Shown here: piece after piece, positions 31,913-43,962 of the stretch
How positions within the stretch are numbered: the first letter of the stretch is position 1
Layout of the letters: each line of letters opens with the position of its first letter
Assembly (NCBI RefSeq): GCF_020711235.1
Contig: NZ_JAJFAV010000004.1
Location: forward strand, 310,001 to 374,000
From: Hymenobacter sp. 15J16-1T3B
Lineage (GTDB): Bacteria; Bacteroidota; Bacteroidia; Cytophagales; Hymenobacteraceae
Length of the DNA: 64,000 nucleotides
Reading direction: 5' to 3'
Translations under genes and position numbers: made by a program
Notes under the pieces: generated by a model
What the model was told of the DNA's origin: nothing
Database searches by the model: none
Seen by the model: only the letters and a program-made list of their open reading frames with translations

Positions 31913-32491
31913 ATGAACACTCGCGTGTTTCCCGTTCTGCTGGCCTGCCTGACGCTGGCCGCTCACCCCGCCACCCAGCTCTACCACGCCCAGCCCGCCG
32001 CCAGCCGCCTCACCTGGACGGGCCACGCCGAGGTGGGCAGCTACGCGCCCAGCGGCAGCCTGCAGCTGCGCGCCGCCACGTTTGGCTGCGCGGGCAGCCG
32101 CCTGCGCAGCGCCCGCGTTACCGTCGATATGGCCAGCCTGCGCCACGACAACGCCCAACTGCAGGAGCACCTGCGCGGCACCGACTTTTTCGACGTGGCC
32201 CGCTTTCCCACGGCTGAGTTTCGCCTGCAGGCGGCCACGGCCACCCAGGCCACGGGGCTGCTCACCATTAAGGGCGTCAGCCAGCGCGTCACGTTTCCCT
32301 ACACCCTCGGGCCCGGGGCGGCTGGCGAACTGCGCCTGCGCGGTACCCTCACGCTCGACCGCACCCGCTTCGGCATCCGCTACAACTCGCGCAGCTTCTT
32401 CGCCGACCTCGGCGACCAAGCCATTCGCAACGATTTTCAGCTGGACTTCGACGTGCTGGCGGTGGATGAAAATCAGGGGGCTAGGCGCTGA
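31913..32491 (+). CDS. YceI-family periplasmic lipid-binding protein
   Basis: The start at the ATG 31913 gives a signal peptide (MNTRVFPVLLACLTLAAHPA) and a product of 192 residues. An earlier GTG at 31904 is in frame but less likely. The YceI lipocalin-like beta-barrel is seen from SRLTWTGHAEVG, MASLRHDNAQLQEHLRGTDFFD and FPTAEFRL to GVSQRVTFPYTL and the last strand NDFQLDFDVLAV. The family binds isoprenoid or other lipids in the periplasm. The motif DFFDVARFPTAEF is the usual family hallmark. It is likely co-transcribed with the preceding exported protein. Confidence 0.88.
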   Translation: MNTRVFPVLLACLTLAAHPATQLYHAQPAASRLTWTGHAEVGSYAPSGSLQLRAATFGCAGSRLRSARVTVDMASLRHDNAQLQEHLRGTDFFDVARFPTAEFRLQAATATQATGLLTIKGVSQRVTFPYTLGPGAAGELRLRGTLTLDRTRFGIRYNSRSFFADLGDQAIRNDFQLDFDVLAVDENQGARR

Positions 32492-32597
32492 TTGCTAATG
32501 CGTCGCCATTGATTTGCTATTTTTATTAGTAAGTGCATGGCTATATATTTTAGTGCGCGTATCTTGCAGCCCTGACCACGCTAACGGGACAACGGCT

Positions 32598-33002
32598 ATG
32601 AACGAACGCGCTTTGAGTACCCTGGAGCTAGAGGCTTGGCTGGAGCAAGCCTGCCACGAAATCGACGGGCAGCCGGTGCTGGCCCGTGCCAGCGCCACCC
32701 AGCAGTTTCGCGGCGACATTGAGGGCACCGGCCAGCTGGAAGTGCTGCTGACCTACCACGCCGACGGTTCGGCCAGCTCGGTGGGGCTGGAGCGGGTGGT
32801 GGGCCGGGTGGGCGGCCGGGCGGGCACGTTCGTGCTGGAGCACACCGGCTGCGTGGAAGACGGCGTGGCCAAGGCTCAGCTGGCCGTGGTGCCCGGCTCC
32901 GGCACCGACGACCTCGACGGCCTGCGCGGCCGCGGCTGGTTTGTGCGCCGGCCCGGCCGCGCCGCCGCCCTGACCCTGGACTACGAATTTTTGGAGCAGT
33001 AA
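32598..33002 (+). CDS. DUF3224 domain protein
   Basis: The 134-residue cytosolic protein matches DUF3224: ATQQFRGDIEGTGQLEVLLTYH at the start of the beta domain, then GTFVLEHTGCVEDGVAKAQLAVVPGSGTDDLDGLRG, which is the family core, and a final ALTLDYEFLEQ. DUF3224 is a small barrel related to allene-oxide-cyclase-like folds; its function is unknown. The ATG at 32598 was chosen over 32514, since the added residues look like untranslated sequence. A tatcttgc promoter-like element lies at 32560-32567. Confidence 0.85.
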   Translation: MNERALSTLELEAWLEQACHEIDGQPVLARASATQQFRGDIEGTGQLEVLLTYHADGSASSVGLERVVGRVGGRAGTFVLEHTGCVEDGVAKAQLAVVPGSGTDDLDGLRGRGWFVRRPGRAAALTLDYEFLEQ

Positions 33003-33017
33003 GACCGTCGCTTTTGG

Positions 33018-36000
33018 CTACAGCGTCGGTTCTTCTGCCTTGACGGAGCGGGGCGCCGCCGATTGGGGCCGGGCCACGAGCGTACCGGGCAACTGCAGCC
33101 GGAAGGCGGTGCCCTCGTGCACCACGCTCGCCACGCTGAGCGTGCCGCCGAGCTGTTGCACGATGCGGTTGACGAGGTAAAGGCCGATGCCCGAGCCTTC
33201 CACGTGGTCGTGGAAGCGGCGGAACATCTGAAACAGCTCCCGGCCGTGGCGCTCCAAATCGATGCCCAAGCCGTTGTCCTGCACCAGCAGCACCGGTTCG
33301 TTGTCGACGAGCTCGGTGCGCACCAGCACCACCGGCGGGCGGTCGGGGTGGGCGTACTTGAGCGCGTTGGAGAGCAGGTTGTAGAGGATGCTCTGCAAGT
33401 TGGGCCGCACAAACTGCAGGGTCGGCGCGGCGTCGAAGTCCAGCGTGAACGTGGCCCCGGCCACGGCCGCCGCGGGTTGCAGGCTGCGGATGATTTCCTC
33501 GGTGAAGGCGCGCAGCTCCACCGGCTCGGCGGGCAGCTGCTCGTGGCGGCGCTGCACCTGCACCACGTCCGAGAGGTCTTCCACGGTGTCGTGCATCTGG
33601 TGCATGGCCCGCTCAAACATGCCGCGCAGCTCGTGGGCGGCCGGGTCGTCGAAGCGGGCGGTGCGCATGAGCTCCTCGAAGATGCCGGCCATGTTGTTGA
33701 CGGGCTGCTTCAGGTCGTGGGAGGCGGTGTAGACGAAGTTGTCCAGGTCCTCGTTGATGCGCCGCAGCTGGGCATTCTGGGCCTGCAGCTGCTGCTGGGC
33801 CTGCTTGAAGTCGTGGATGTCGGTGCTTGTGCCAAACCACTTCACGACCTCACCCGCGGCGTTACGCATGGGCATGGCCCGGTGCAAAAACCAGCGGTAC
33901 TGCCCGTCCTGGGCCGAAAGCAGCCGGCTTTCCTGTTCGTAATCGGTGCCGGAGCGCATGCTCGTGAGGTACTTGCCCACCACCACGGCCACGTCGTCGG
34001 GTGGCACCAGCTCGGTCCAGCCAAAGCGCAGGGAGTGCTCCACCGGCACGCCCGTCAGCTCCTGCCAGCGTTGGTTGAGGTAGTCGATGCGGCCGTCGGG
34101 CTGGGCCGTCCACACCACCTGCGGTATGCTCTCGGCCATGAAGCGGAACCGCGCTTCGGAGCGCAGCAGCTCGTCGCGCAACTCCTTCTGTTCGTGGTTG
34201 TCGACCACGGTGCCGTACCAGCGCACGGCCTGCCCGTCGGGGCCAAGCTCGGGCACGGCGCGGCACACCTGCCAGCGGTACTGCCCGTCGTGGTGGAGCA
34301 AGCGGTACTCAAACTCCAGCGGCGTGTTTTGCGCAATGGCCCGCTCGTAGGTGGCGTAGGCGGTGGGCCGGTCGTCGGGGTGGATGAGCGTGGGCCAGAC
34401 GGCGTCGGCATCGGTGCCGGGCGGGAAACCGGTGAGCTGGTGCCATTGCGGGCTGAAGTACTCCAGCCGCATGTCGGGGGTGAGGATAAAGGAAATGGCC
34501 GGCAGCGCCTCGGTCATGCGGCTGAGCTTGACGGCGTGGCGGTTCACCTCGGCCTGCAGCTCCTCGGTCCGCTGCCGGGCCCGCACCTGCTCCGTCACGT
34601 CGAGGGCGAAGGAGAGGATGCCGCGCGAGGCCGGCCGGTTGTCCACTTCGGGCAGCAATTGGTAGCTGAAGTTGAAGTAGCGCGTTTCCAGCTGTCCGGT
34701 GTCGGGGCTGAGCAAATCAACGCGCTGCTCCAGGGCCACGAACGGCTCCCCGCTCTGGTACACGCGGTCGAGCACCTCGACAAAGCCCTGCTCGGCAATT
34801 TCCGGCTGGGCCTCCACCACGCGCAGGCCCAGTTGCACCCGCTGGCCCACCAGCGCCTGCATTTGCGGTGAGATGTACGTGTAGCGGTGTTCGGGGCCTT
34901 CCATGGTGTTGATGATGGCCGGCAGCGTGCGCAGCATGCGTTGCAGCTGCTCGTCCTGCTGCTCCAGCCGTTGCTGCAGCCGCTTCTGGTCGTCGATGTC
35001 GACGCTGGAGCCGTACCAGCGCTGCACTTGGCCCTGCGCGTCGAACAGGGGCACGGCGTGGGTGAGCACCCAGCGGTAGTGGCCGTCGTGGCGGCGCAGG
35101 CGGTACTCCCCGCTCCAGGGCCGGCGCAGCAGCCGGCCCTCGGCAAACAGCTCGCGCATGCGCGGCGCATCGTCGGGGTGCACCGGTTCGTCCCAGTGGG
35201 TGAGGGCGCGCACCGCGTCCTGGCCGGTGTAGGCCCGGCGCTGGGGGTTGACGTAGAGCATGCGCCCCTCGGCATCGGTGATGTACACGTAGAGCGGCAA
35301 GGACTCCACCAGCAGCCGGAACTGCTCGTTTTGCTGGCGCACCTCTTCCTGCAGCTCGGCGGCGCGCTGCTGGGCCTGCACCCGCGGCGTCACATCGACG
35401 CCGAACACGAGCACGCCCGTCGACTGGCCCTGCTCGTCGGTGAGGGGTTGAAATACGCCGTCGAAGTAGCGGGGGTGCTCGGCCGAGGCCGCCGGCGGCG
35501 CACTGACGGGCATTTCGTTGAGCACGTGCGGCTGCTGGGTGCGGTACACCAGGTCGAGCACCTGGGCCAGGCCGCTGGGCTGTAGGTCGGGCAGCACCTG
35601 GGCGGCGGGCCGGCCTAGCTCCGCGTCGGGCCCGAGCAGGTCGCGGCTGCGCTCGTTGACGAAGGTGTAGATGTGCTCGGGTCCCTGCAGGGTGGCCACG
35701 TAGGCCGGTAGCAGCTGCAGAATCTGCTGCAGCTGGCGGTCCTTCTCGCTCACCCATTGCTGGCTGAGCTTTTGCTCGTGGATGTCGGTGCCGGTGCCTA
35801 CCCAGCTGGAAATGCGGCCGTCGGCGCTGCGGCGGGGCACGGCCTGCACCAGCAGCCAGCGGTACTCGCCGTCGTGGCGGCGCAGGCGGTATTCCACCTG
35901 GTAATCGGTACCAGTGGCCAGCGCCTGCTGCCAGGCCTGGTTGACGTGGGCGCGGTCGTCGGGGTGAATGTCGTCGAGCCAGCCCCATTCCCGGGCCTGG

Positions 36001-36575
36001 TCCAGGGTGCGGCCGGTGAAGCGCAGCCAGCCCGGGTTCTGGTAATCGGCCGTGCCGTCGGCGCGGGTGGTCCAGAGCATCAGGGGCAGGGCTTCGAGCA
36101 TGAAGCGAATCTGCTCCTGGCTTTCGGCTAGGTCTTGCTGCGCCAGCCGGGCGCGCTGCTCGGCCAGGTGGCGCTCCGTTACGTCCTCGGTTTGCTGCAG
36201 GATGTAGCGCAACTGGCCGTCGTCGCCCACGATGGGGTAGTGCTTGGCTTGCCAGTAGCGCTCCTCCAAGCCGCCGCCCAGCGCGGCGGGCCGCTCCAGG
36301 TCGTAGCGGATCAGCGGCATGGTGTGCGGCTCGTGGTGGTGGCGCACATGCTCGATGGAAGCGCGCAACACCGCGGCCTCGTTGTGGTCGGCGGCCGGGA
36401 AGGCCTCGAACAGCGGCCGGCCGGCCACTTCGGCGCGGCTTTTCAGGGCCACGGCCGCGTGCTGCTCGGTGTTGTCGACGATGGTTATGGCTTCGTCGGG
36501 GGCCAGCAATAAATAATTGCCCGGCAGGTGCCGAAACAGGGCCAGGTAGTCAGACAAAGCAGTGGGAGGCACCAT
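33018..36575 (-). CDS. Cytosolic histidine kinase with seven PAS domains
   Basis: This 1185-residue protein has no membrane helix. Seven PAS/PAC units follow one another (about 1-130, then about every 120-135 residues), several with HPDD and EYRLRRHDGEYRWLL-type PAS_3 motifs. Then comes a HisKA domain with the phospho-acceptor His in TASHDLKQPVNN (about residue 965). The ATPase domain has NALKYAHPDR (N box), DNGLGIDLERHG (G1) and GSGIGLYLVNRI (G2). There is no receiver domain, so the partner regulator must be separate. It is convergent with the DUF3224 gene. The signal sensed is unknown; the number of PAS units suggests several inputs or a redox/light role. Confidence 0.9.
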   Translation of the reverse strand: MVPPTALSDYLALFRHLPGNYLLLAPDEAITIVDNTEQHAAVALKSRAEVAGRPLFEAFPAADHNEAAVLRASIEHVRHHHEPHTMPLIRYDLERPAALGGGLEERYWQAKHYPIVGDDGQLRYILQQTEDVTERHLAEQRARLAQQDLAESQEQIRFMLEALPLMLWTTRADGTADYQNPGWLRFTGRTLDQAREWGWLDDIHPDDRAHVNQAWQQALATGTDYQVEYRLRRHDGEYRWLLVQAVPRRSADGRISSWVGTGTDIHEQKLSQQWVSEKDRQLQQILQLLPAYVATLQGPEHIYTFVNERSRDLLGPDAELGRPAAQVLPDLQPSGLAQVLDLVYRTQQPHVLNEMPVSAPPAASAEHPRYFDGVFQPLTDEQGQSTGVLVFGVDVTPRVQAQQRAAELQEEVRQQNEQFRLLVESLPLYVYITDAEGRMLYVNPQRRAYTGQDAVRALTHWDEPVHPDDAPRMRELFAEGRLLRRPWSGEYRLRRHDGHYRWVLTHAVPLFDAQGQVQRWYGSSVDIDDQKRLQQRLEQQDEQLQRMLRTLPAIINTMEGPEHRYTYISPQMQALVGQRVQLGLRVVEAQPEIAEQGFVEVLDRVYQSGEPFVALEQRVDLLSPDTGQLETRYFNFSYQLLPEVDNRPASRGILSFALDVTEQVRARQRTEELQAEVNRHAVKLSRMTEALPAISFILTPDMRLEYFSPQWHQLTGFPPGTDADAVWPTLIHPDDRPTAYATYERAIAQNTPLEFEYRLLHHDGQYRWQVCRAVPELGPDGQAVRWYGTVVDNHEQKELRDELLRSEARFRFMAESIPQVVWTAQPDGRIDYLNQRWQELTGVPVEHSLRFGWTELVPPDDVAVVVGKYLTSMRSGTDYEQESRLLSAQDGQYRWFLHRAMPMRNAAGEVVKWFGTSTDIHDFKQAQQQLQAQNAQLRRINEDLDNFVYTASHDLKQPVNNMAGIFEELMRTARFDDPAAHELRGMFERAMHQMHDTVEDLSDVVQVQRRHEQLPAEPVELRAFTEEIIRSLQPAAAVAGATFTLDFDAAPTLQFVRPNLQSILYNLLSNALKYAHPDRPPVVLVRTELVDNEPVLLVQDNGLGIDLERHGRELFQMFRRFHDHVEGSGIGLYLVNRIVQQLGGTLSVASVVHEGTAFRLQLPGTLVARPQSAAPRSVKAEEPTL

Positions 36576-36696
36576 AAAAGACCGGCGAAGCGGGCAAGGA
36601 CGGGGAGGAGCGCGGCGCGGTCAGCCCCAAGGGGGTGGCCGAAGATAAATGTACCGAAAAATTGCCGCGTCGGGGCCGGGGCGGGCCGCCGGCTGC

Positions 36697-37515
36697 TCAG
36701 CCCTCGTGGTAGAGCTTGCCCGCTTTGTCGGCCGACACCTTGATGCCCTTGATCAGAGCCGAGCTAAACCCCTGGTGCTCCATCTCGTTCAGGCCCGCAA
36801 TGGTGCAGCCCTTGGGCGAGGTCACCTTGTCGATTTCCTGCTCGGGGTGCGAGGCCAGCTGCAGCAGCAGGTCGGCAGCGCCCTTGGCCGTTTGGGCGGC
36901 CATTTTCAGCGCGTCGTGGGCGTGAAACCCGATTTCGGTGCCGCCCTGCGAAGCCGCCCGGATGGCCCGCAGGAAAAACGCCACCCCGCAGGCGCACAGG
37001 GCCGTGGCCGAGGTCATCAGTTCCTCCTGAATGCGCACGCTCACGCCCACCGTGTTGAAGAGCCGCTCCACCAAGTCCATATCGGCGGCCGGCGCGTCGT
37101 CGGTGGCCAGGCAGGTCATCGACTGCCCGATGGCAATGGCCGTGTTGGGCATGGCCCGCACCACCCGCACGGGCAGCTGCAGGCGCTGGCGAATGGCCGC
37201 GCAGCTCACCCCCGAGGCCACCGACACGAGCAGGTGGCGCGCCGGGTCGAGGGCCGGGGCAATGAGGTCGAGTAGCTGGTCGAGCTGCTGCGGGAGCACG
37301 GCCAGCACCACCAGGTCGGCCTGCTGCAGAGCGGCGCGGTTGTCGGCCGTGACGCGGTAGCCGACCGCGGCCAGCGGGGCCAGGGCGGCCACGTTGCGGC
37401 GGGTAAGGGTAATGGCCGCGGGCGCAGTCAGGCCGGCTTTTACCAGGCCCTTGGCCAAGGAAAGGCCGATATTGCCGCTGCCCAGAATGGCAATGCGCGG
37501 GGAAGTGGTGTCCAT
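36697..37515 (-). CDS. proC: Pyrroline-5-carboxylate reductase
   Basis: The 272-residue enzyme makes the last step of proline synthesis, reducing 1-pyrroline-5-carboxylate with NAD(P)H. It has the N-terminal Rossmann motif AILGSGNIGLSLAKGLV, the mid-domain VVRAMPNTAIAIGQSMTCL, and the C-terminal family signature KVTSPKGCTIAGLNEMEHQG with the SPKG(C)T element. Length and motifs are normal. It lies between two kinases, on the minus strand, and is probably its own transcription unit. Confidence 0.95.
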   Translation of the reverse strand: MDTTSPRIAILGSGNIGLSLAKGLVKAGLTAPAAITLTRRNVAALAPLAAVGYRVTADNRAALQQADLVVLAVLPQQLDQLLDLIAPALDPARHLLVSVASGVSCAAIRQRLQLPVRVVRAMPNTAIAIGQSMTCLATDDAPAADMDLVERLFNTVGVSVRIQEELMTSATALCACGVAFFLRAIRAASQGGTEIGFHAHDALKMAAQTAKGAADLLLQLASHPEQEIDKVTSPKGCTIAGLNEMEHQGFSSALIKGIKVSADKAGKLYHEG

Positions 37516-37665
37516 AGGCTACAATAGTAGGGGAGAGGACGGGTTCTTTCGCAGGGCGTTGCGCGTCGTTCGCCCAGCAAAACCCATCATTGAGCGAGAA
37601 ACAGCCGGCCACCCCCGGGCCGGCGGCTAATTTCGAAGGATTGCATTGCTACTGATTGCCCCAAC

Positions 37666-40704
<3,039 letters not shown>

Positions 40705-40779
40705 GAGAAGGGCCGGCTTGCAGCAGCACCGCGGGCCTGACGGCCGGCCGGCAATTTGTGGTGAGCCGCCAACCGCTGA

Positions 40780-40842
40780 GTCTTCCCAAAACGGCGACGC
40801 CCGCACTAGTTAAGGTGCGGGCGTCGCCGTTTTGGGGAAGAC
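40780..40842. terminator. Bidirectional terminator between hybrid kinase and LytTR regulator
   Basis: A 27-base arm (40780-40806) pairs with 40815-40842 with a single extra G and an eight-base loop. It lies between the convergent stops at 40704 and 40859. Confidence 0.88.
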
Positions 40843-40858
40843 CTGAAACCGTGGCGTC

Positions 40859-41599
40859 TTACAGCCCGCGCAACTGCTTCATAAACTCCTCGGCGTAGGA
40901 TTTGCCCACCGGCACCTCGTAGGAGCCGAGCTGCAGCATGTTGTCCTGCACCGCGTCGATGCGGCGGGTGTTGACGATGTAGGAGCGGTGCACCCGGCGG
41001 AAGTGGGCGAAGGGCAGGCGCTCCTCCAGGGCCTTGAGGGTGATGTAGACGATGTGCTTCTGCGTCTCGGTGACCAGGATGGAGTACGTCGACATGGCTT
41101 CGATGAAGAGCACTTCGTTGAAGTCGAGCCGCAGCAGCTTGTTGTTGACTTTCACGAACAGGTGCGAGTCCTCCACGTTCAGGGCCGAGGCGTCGGCAGC
41201 AGGGGCCGCGGGGGCGGCCGCGCGGCGCTGCTCGCGCACGCGGTCCACGGCCTTGAGGAAGCGGCCGTAGTCGACGGGCTTCACCAGGTAGTCGGTCACG
41301 CGCAGGTCGAACGCGTCGACGGCGAAGCTGGGGTGGGAGGTGACCATGACCACGTCCGGGGCGGGCGAGGGCAGCAGCGGCACCAGCTCCAGGCCGCTGA
41401 GCACGGGCATTTCGATGTCGAGAAAGAGCACGTCGACGGGCGGCTCGGCCGCGCGCGTGAGGGCCAGCGCGGCGCGGGCGTCGGGCAACGAAGCCACCAG
41501 CTCCAGGTTGTCGGTGAGGCTCACGTAGTGCTCCAGCGTGAGGCGGTTGATTTCGTTGTCGTCGACGATAACGACGCGCAGGATGGCGGAAGAGGGCAT
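40859..41599 (-). CDS. LytR/AlgR-family response regulator (REC-LytTR)
   Basis: The 246-residue regulator starts at the ATG 41599; the in-frame extension to 41827 overlaps the divergent promoter. The receiver domain has VVIVDDNEINR, the phospho-Asp in VLFLDIEMPVLSGLEL and the Lys in DYLVKPVDYGRF. An Ala/Pro linker follows. The LytTR DNA-binding domain has FVKVNNKLLRLDFNEVLFIE and FRRVHRSYIVNTRRID, a family hallmark. LytTR proteins bind DNA through a beta fold. It is likely controlled by a nearby kinase. Confidence 0.94.
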   Translation of the reverse strand: MPSSAILRVVIVDDNEINRLTLEHYVSLTDNLELVASLPDARAALALTRAAEPPVDVLFLDIEMPVLSGLELVPLLPSPAPDVVMVTSHPSFAVDAFDLRVTDYLVKPVDYGRFLKAVDRVREQRRAAAPAAPAADASALNVEDSHLFVKVNNKLLRLDFNEVLFIEAMSTYSILVTETQKHIVYITLKALEERLPFAHFRRVHRSYIVNTRRIDAVQDNMLQLGSYEVPVGKSYAEEFMKQLRGL

Positions 41600-41709
41600 A
41601 AGGTGCAAGAGGTGTGGGGCGCGCAGCGGCTTGGCAGAGCGGGCGCCGTCATTCGCATAGAGATACGAAGCTCCGGGCAAAATATCCAACTCGGCTATTG
41701 AGGCGAAAC

Positions 41710-41717
41710 TAAGTTTG
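41710..41717 (+). promoter_or_regulatory. -7 element (taagtttg) for the small exported-protein operon
   Basis: An exact TAnnTTTG match 48 bases before the ATG at 41766. A clear -33 box is not visible. Confidence 0.5.
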
Positions 41718-41765
41718 AATCGAATCAAGTACGCAGCTTTTCGATAAACCCCCCGTTCTCGCCCG

Positions 41766-42092
41766 ATGAAACAGCTTCTACTCCTGCTTGGGTTGCTGGC
41801 CGTCCTCGCCACATCGGCCGCCGCCAAGCCGCGCCGTCCCGGCCGGCCCGCCGTGCAGCCGGCCGCAGTCGACTCGGTGCAGCAACGGGCGGCTTGCTAC
41901 ACGCAGTACCTGACCGATGCGCTGCGCCTGAGCAGCCGGCAGGCCCTGGCCGTGCACCGCTTTGCCGCCGAGCAGGCCCACGCAGCTGCCCCGGCCGCGG
42001 CTTGGCAGCGCTTCGACGAGCAGATGCTCGGCATTCTCAGCCCCGGTCAGTACAATGCCTTCGCGTGGCTGGCCGGGCGGCTGCCCCGCTAG
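41766..42092 (+). CDS. Small exported protein, paralogue of the product at 42637-43038
   Basis: The product is 108 residues long with a signal peptide (MKQLLLLLGLLAVLATSAAA). The mature part is helical and contains YLTDALRLSSRQALAVHRFA and a final GILSPGQYNAFAWLAGRLPR. Both motifs recur in the third gene of this small cluster (YLTDALHLTQAQAQAVREC and RILNPEQYRAFQQLE). The two are thus distant paralogues of one unnamed family of periplasmic helical proteins. Three small exported-protein genes follow each other with gaps of 78 and 49 bases, behind one -7 element. The function is unknown. Confidence 0.65.
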   Translation: MKQLLLLLGLLAVLATSAAAKPRRPGRPAVQPAAVDSVQQRAACYTQYLTDALRLSSRQALAVHRFAAEQAHAAAPAAAWQRFDEQMLGILSPGQYNAFAWLAGRLPR

Positions 42093-42170
42093 CCGCCGAA
42101 CTGCCGCCCGCCGCCCGGCAGCACCTCGTTTGCCCCGCTTCTTCCTCCGACGCTTCCACCACACCTGATT

Positions 42171-42587
42171 ATGCGTCTTGTCCTCTTGCTCGCCGGCGCC
42201 CTGCTGAGCGTTGCCGCCCTCGGGCAAGGGCGCGCCAGCGGCCCGGGCCGCACCCAGCCCGCCGCCAAACCGGCCGCGCCCCCCGCCAAAGCCGCTCCGG
42301 CCCCGCCCGCCGCCCCCGAATCGTTTGCCGTGACCGTATCGGGCAGCATCACCGACGGGGAGGGGCTGCCGCTGCCCGGCGCCACCGTCTGGAACCCGAC
42401 CACCCGCGAAATTCTGGCCGTGACCAACTCGCAGGGCGAGTTCACCCTGAACCTGCCCACCAACGCCGCCGTGACGCTGGTTTGCGGCTACGCCGGCTTC
42501 GGCGACCAATCCATCAAGCTGAGCCGCCCCCACCGCCACAACGACTTCGTCATCAGCCTAGAGCGCGTGGCGCCCCGCCCGCACTAG
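42171..42587 (+). CDS. Small exported carboxypeptidase-regulatory-like domain protein
   Basis: The 138-residue protein has a signal peptide, a Pro/Ala linker and one CarboxypepD_reg-like beta-sandwich. Motifs are VSGSITDGEGLPLPGATVWNPTTRE and SQGEFTLNLPTNAAVTLVCGYAGF. This is the domain at the N-terminus of SusC/TonB-dependent receptors, but no receptor follows, so it is a free-standing copy. It probably works as a small periplasmic or surface binding unit. It lies between two paralogous small exported proteins and is likely co-transcribed with them. Confidence 0.78.
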   Translation: MRLVLLLAGALLSVAALGQGRASGPGRTQPAAKPAAPPAKAAPAPPAAPESFAVTVSGSITDGEGLPLPGATVWNPTTREILAVTNSQGEFTLNLPTNAAVTLVCGYAGFGDQSIKLSRPHRHNDFVISLERVAPRPH

Positions 42588-42636
42588 CTCCGGCTGCTTC
42601 CTGCCCTTTTTCCACACCACTTGCCGCACGCACACC

Positions 42637-43038
42637 ATGCAACGTAACCGCCGCATCCTCCTCGCCCTTTCCTTCACCGCCCTGCTGCTGCCCGGCCTGA
42701 GCTTTACCAGCTTCGGGGCCAACGAGCCCGTGCTCAACCCCGGCGCCAAAGACGCCGCCGGCCAGGGTGCCCTCTCCATTTCCCTCTACCTGACCGACGC
42801 GCTGCACCTCACGCAAGCCCAGGCCCAGGCCGTGCGCGAATGCACCCGCCACGAGCTGGAGCAGCTGGCCACCACGCCCGGCGCCGCCAGCCCGGCCGAC
42901 GCCCCGCTGCAAGTGCAAAAGGAGTACGAGCTGGCCATGGCCCGCATCCTGAACCCCGAGCAGTACCGCGCGTTCCAGCAACTGGAACGTGGTCCGCTGG
43001 TAATATCCACCGTGTCGCGGGTGCTGGCCGCCCGGTAA
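42637..43038 (+). CDS. Small exported helical protein, paralogue of the product at 41766-42092
   Basis: The 133-residue protein has a signal peptide (about residues 1-28). The mature part contains YLTDALHLTQAQAQAVREC, an acidic/helical middle and MARILNPEQYRAFQQLERG. The spacing of these two blocks equals that in the 41766 gene, so they share a fold. The pattern of a hydrophobic helix followed by xxLNPEQYRAF recalls Spy/CpxP-like periplasmic chaperone families, but the match is too weak to name it. It ends the three-gene cluster, followed by a long hairpin. Confidence 0.65.
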   Translation: MQRNRRILLALSFTALLLPGLSFTSFGANEPVLNPGAKDAAGQGALSISLYLTDALHLTQAQAQAVRECTRHELEQLATTPGAASPADAPLQVQKEYELAMARILNPEQYRAFQQLERGPLVISTVSRVLAAR

Positions 43039-43053
43039 GGTAGAGCTGCCCGC

Positions 43054-43120
43054 CAAACAAGGGGTCGGGGGCTCGTGTCGTTCTTTATCCGGACGACACG
43101 GGCCCCCGACCCCTTGTTTG
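43054..43120. terminator. Long bidirectional terminator
   Basis: A 27-bp stem (43054-43080 with 43094-43120) with one G-T wobble and a 13-base loop lies between convergent genes. Confidence 0.9.
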
Positions 43121-43133
43121 ACTGTCACCTGCG

Positions 43134-43847
43134 CTACGCCTGGCGGCGCGCGGTGCAGGCGGGCACCCACGCGTCGGCGCGGCAAACGGGGCAGGGGCGG
43201 ACGCCGCCGCGGGGCAGCGCCAGCACGTGGCCGCACTGGCAGCAGGCGTGCTGGCCTTCTTCCTCCACCCGGCGGCGCTCCTGCTGCAGCCGCTCAGGCC
43301 AAATGGGCAGGCCGGGGCGCACGTCGTCGTCGGCGAAAAAATAGGCGCTGATGTTGCCGGTGGCTTCGATGTAGGCGCGCCGCACCTGGCCCAGGTGCTC
43401 CACCTGCTGCTGGCGCAGCTCCCCGAACAGCTCCTTCTGCGTCAGGTTCTGGCGGCGGAAGTTGGGCATGTTCACTTCGCCGTCCGCCACCAACAGCACT
43501 GGCGCGCCCTCCAGCCAGTCGCTGAAGCGCGGGTACCGTTCGGTGAGGCGGTTGAAGAGCAGGTACAGCCCCGATATGAGGGCAAACACCACCGCCACGT
43601 GGGTTAGCGGCACGTCGTCGTAGAACATGGCGTCGCCGGCGGCCGAGCCCAGGGCCAGGATGATGCTCAGCTCGAAAATGCTCAGCTGCCGCACGCCGCG
43701 CCGGCCCGTCACGCGCAGGGCCGCGAGGGTGAGCAGGTAGGTGATGACGCAGCGTGCGGCTACTTCGAGCAAAAACAGCGGCGGGGCATCGGCCCAGAGC
43801 AGGCGTTGCCAGTCGAAAGGTGTGATGGGAGCTTGCAAAAACAGCAT
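43134..43847 (-). CDS. DUF421 (YetF-like) membrane protein with C-terminal zinc ribbon
   Basis: The protein has about 237 residues. The N-terminal membrane part has about three helices (AARCVITYLLTLAALRVTG; VAVVFALISGLYLLFNRL). The cytosolic DUF421 part has SIFELSIILALGSAAGDAM, APVLLVADGEVNM and the paired-motif KELFGELRQQQVEHLGQVRRAYIEATG. Unusually the tail adds a two-CxxC ribbon (CCQCGHVLALPRG, CPVCRADAW). The YetF family is of unclear function. The start at 43847 begins directly before the first helix; an in-frame start at 43877 is possible. Confidence 0.85.
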   Translation of the reverse strand: MLFLQAPITPFDWQRLLWADAPPLFLLEVAARCVITYLLTLAALRVTGRRGVRQLSIFELSIILALGSAAGDAMFYDDVPLTHVAVVFALISGLYLLFNRLTERYPRFSDWLEGAPVLLVADGEVNMPNFRRQNLTQKELFGELRQQQVEHLGQVRRAYIEATGNISAYFFADDDVRPGLPIWPERLQQERRRVEEEGQHACCQCGHVLALPRGGVRPCPVCRADAWVPACTARRQA

Positions 43848-43962
43848 GGCGGCGGGCAGGCTGGCGGGTCCGCCCAAGCGGCGGCCCCAATAAAAACGCG
43901 GCCCCCGAACGACGGGAGCCGCGTAGTCTTACGAAGCTCAGCGGTAATGGGCTGCGTCCCAG

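Noticed and set aside
41600-41827. N-terminal extension of the LytTR regulator
   Set aside because: It overlaps the divergent -7 element and the start of the small exported gene, and the receiver domain begins directly after the ATG at 41599.
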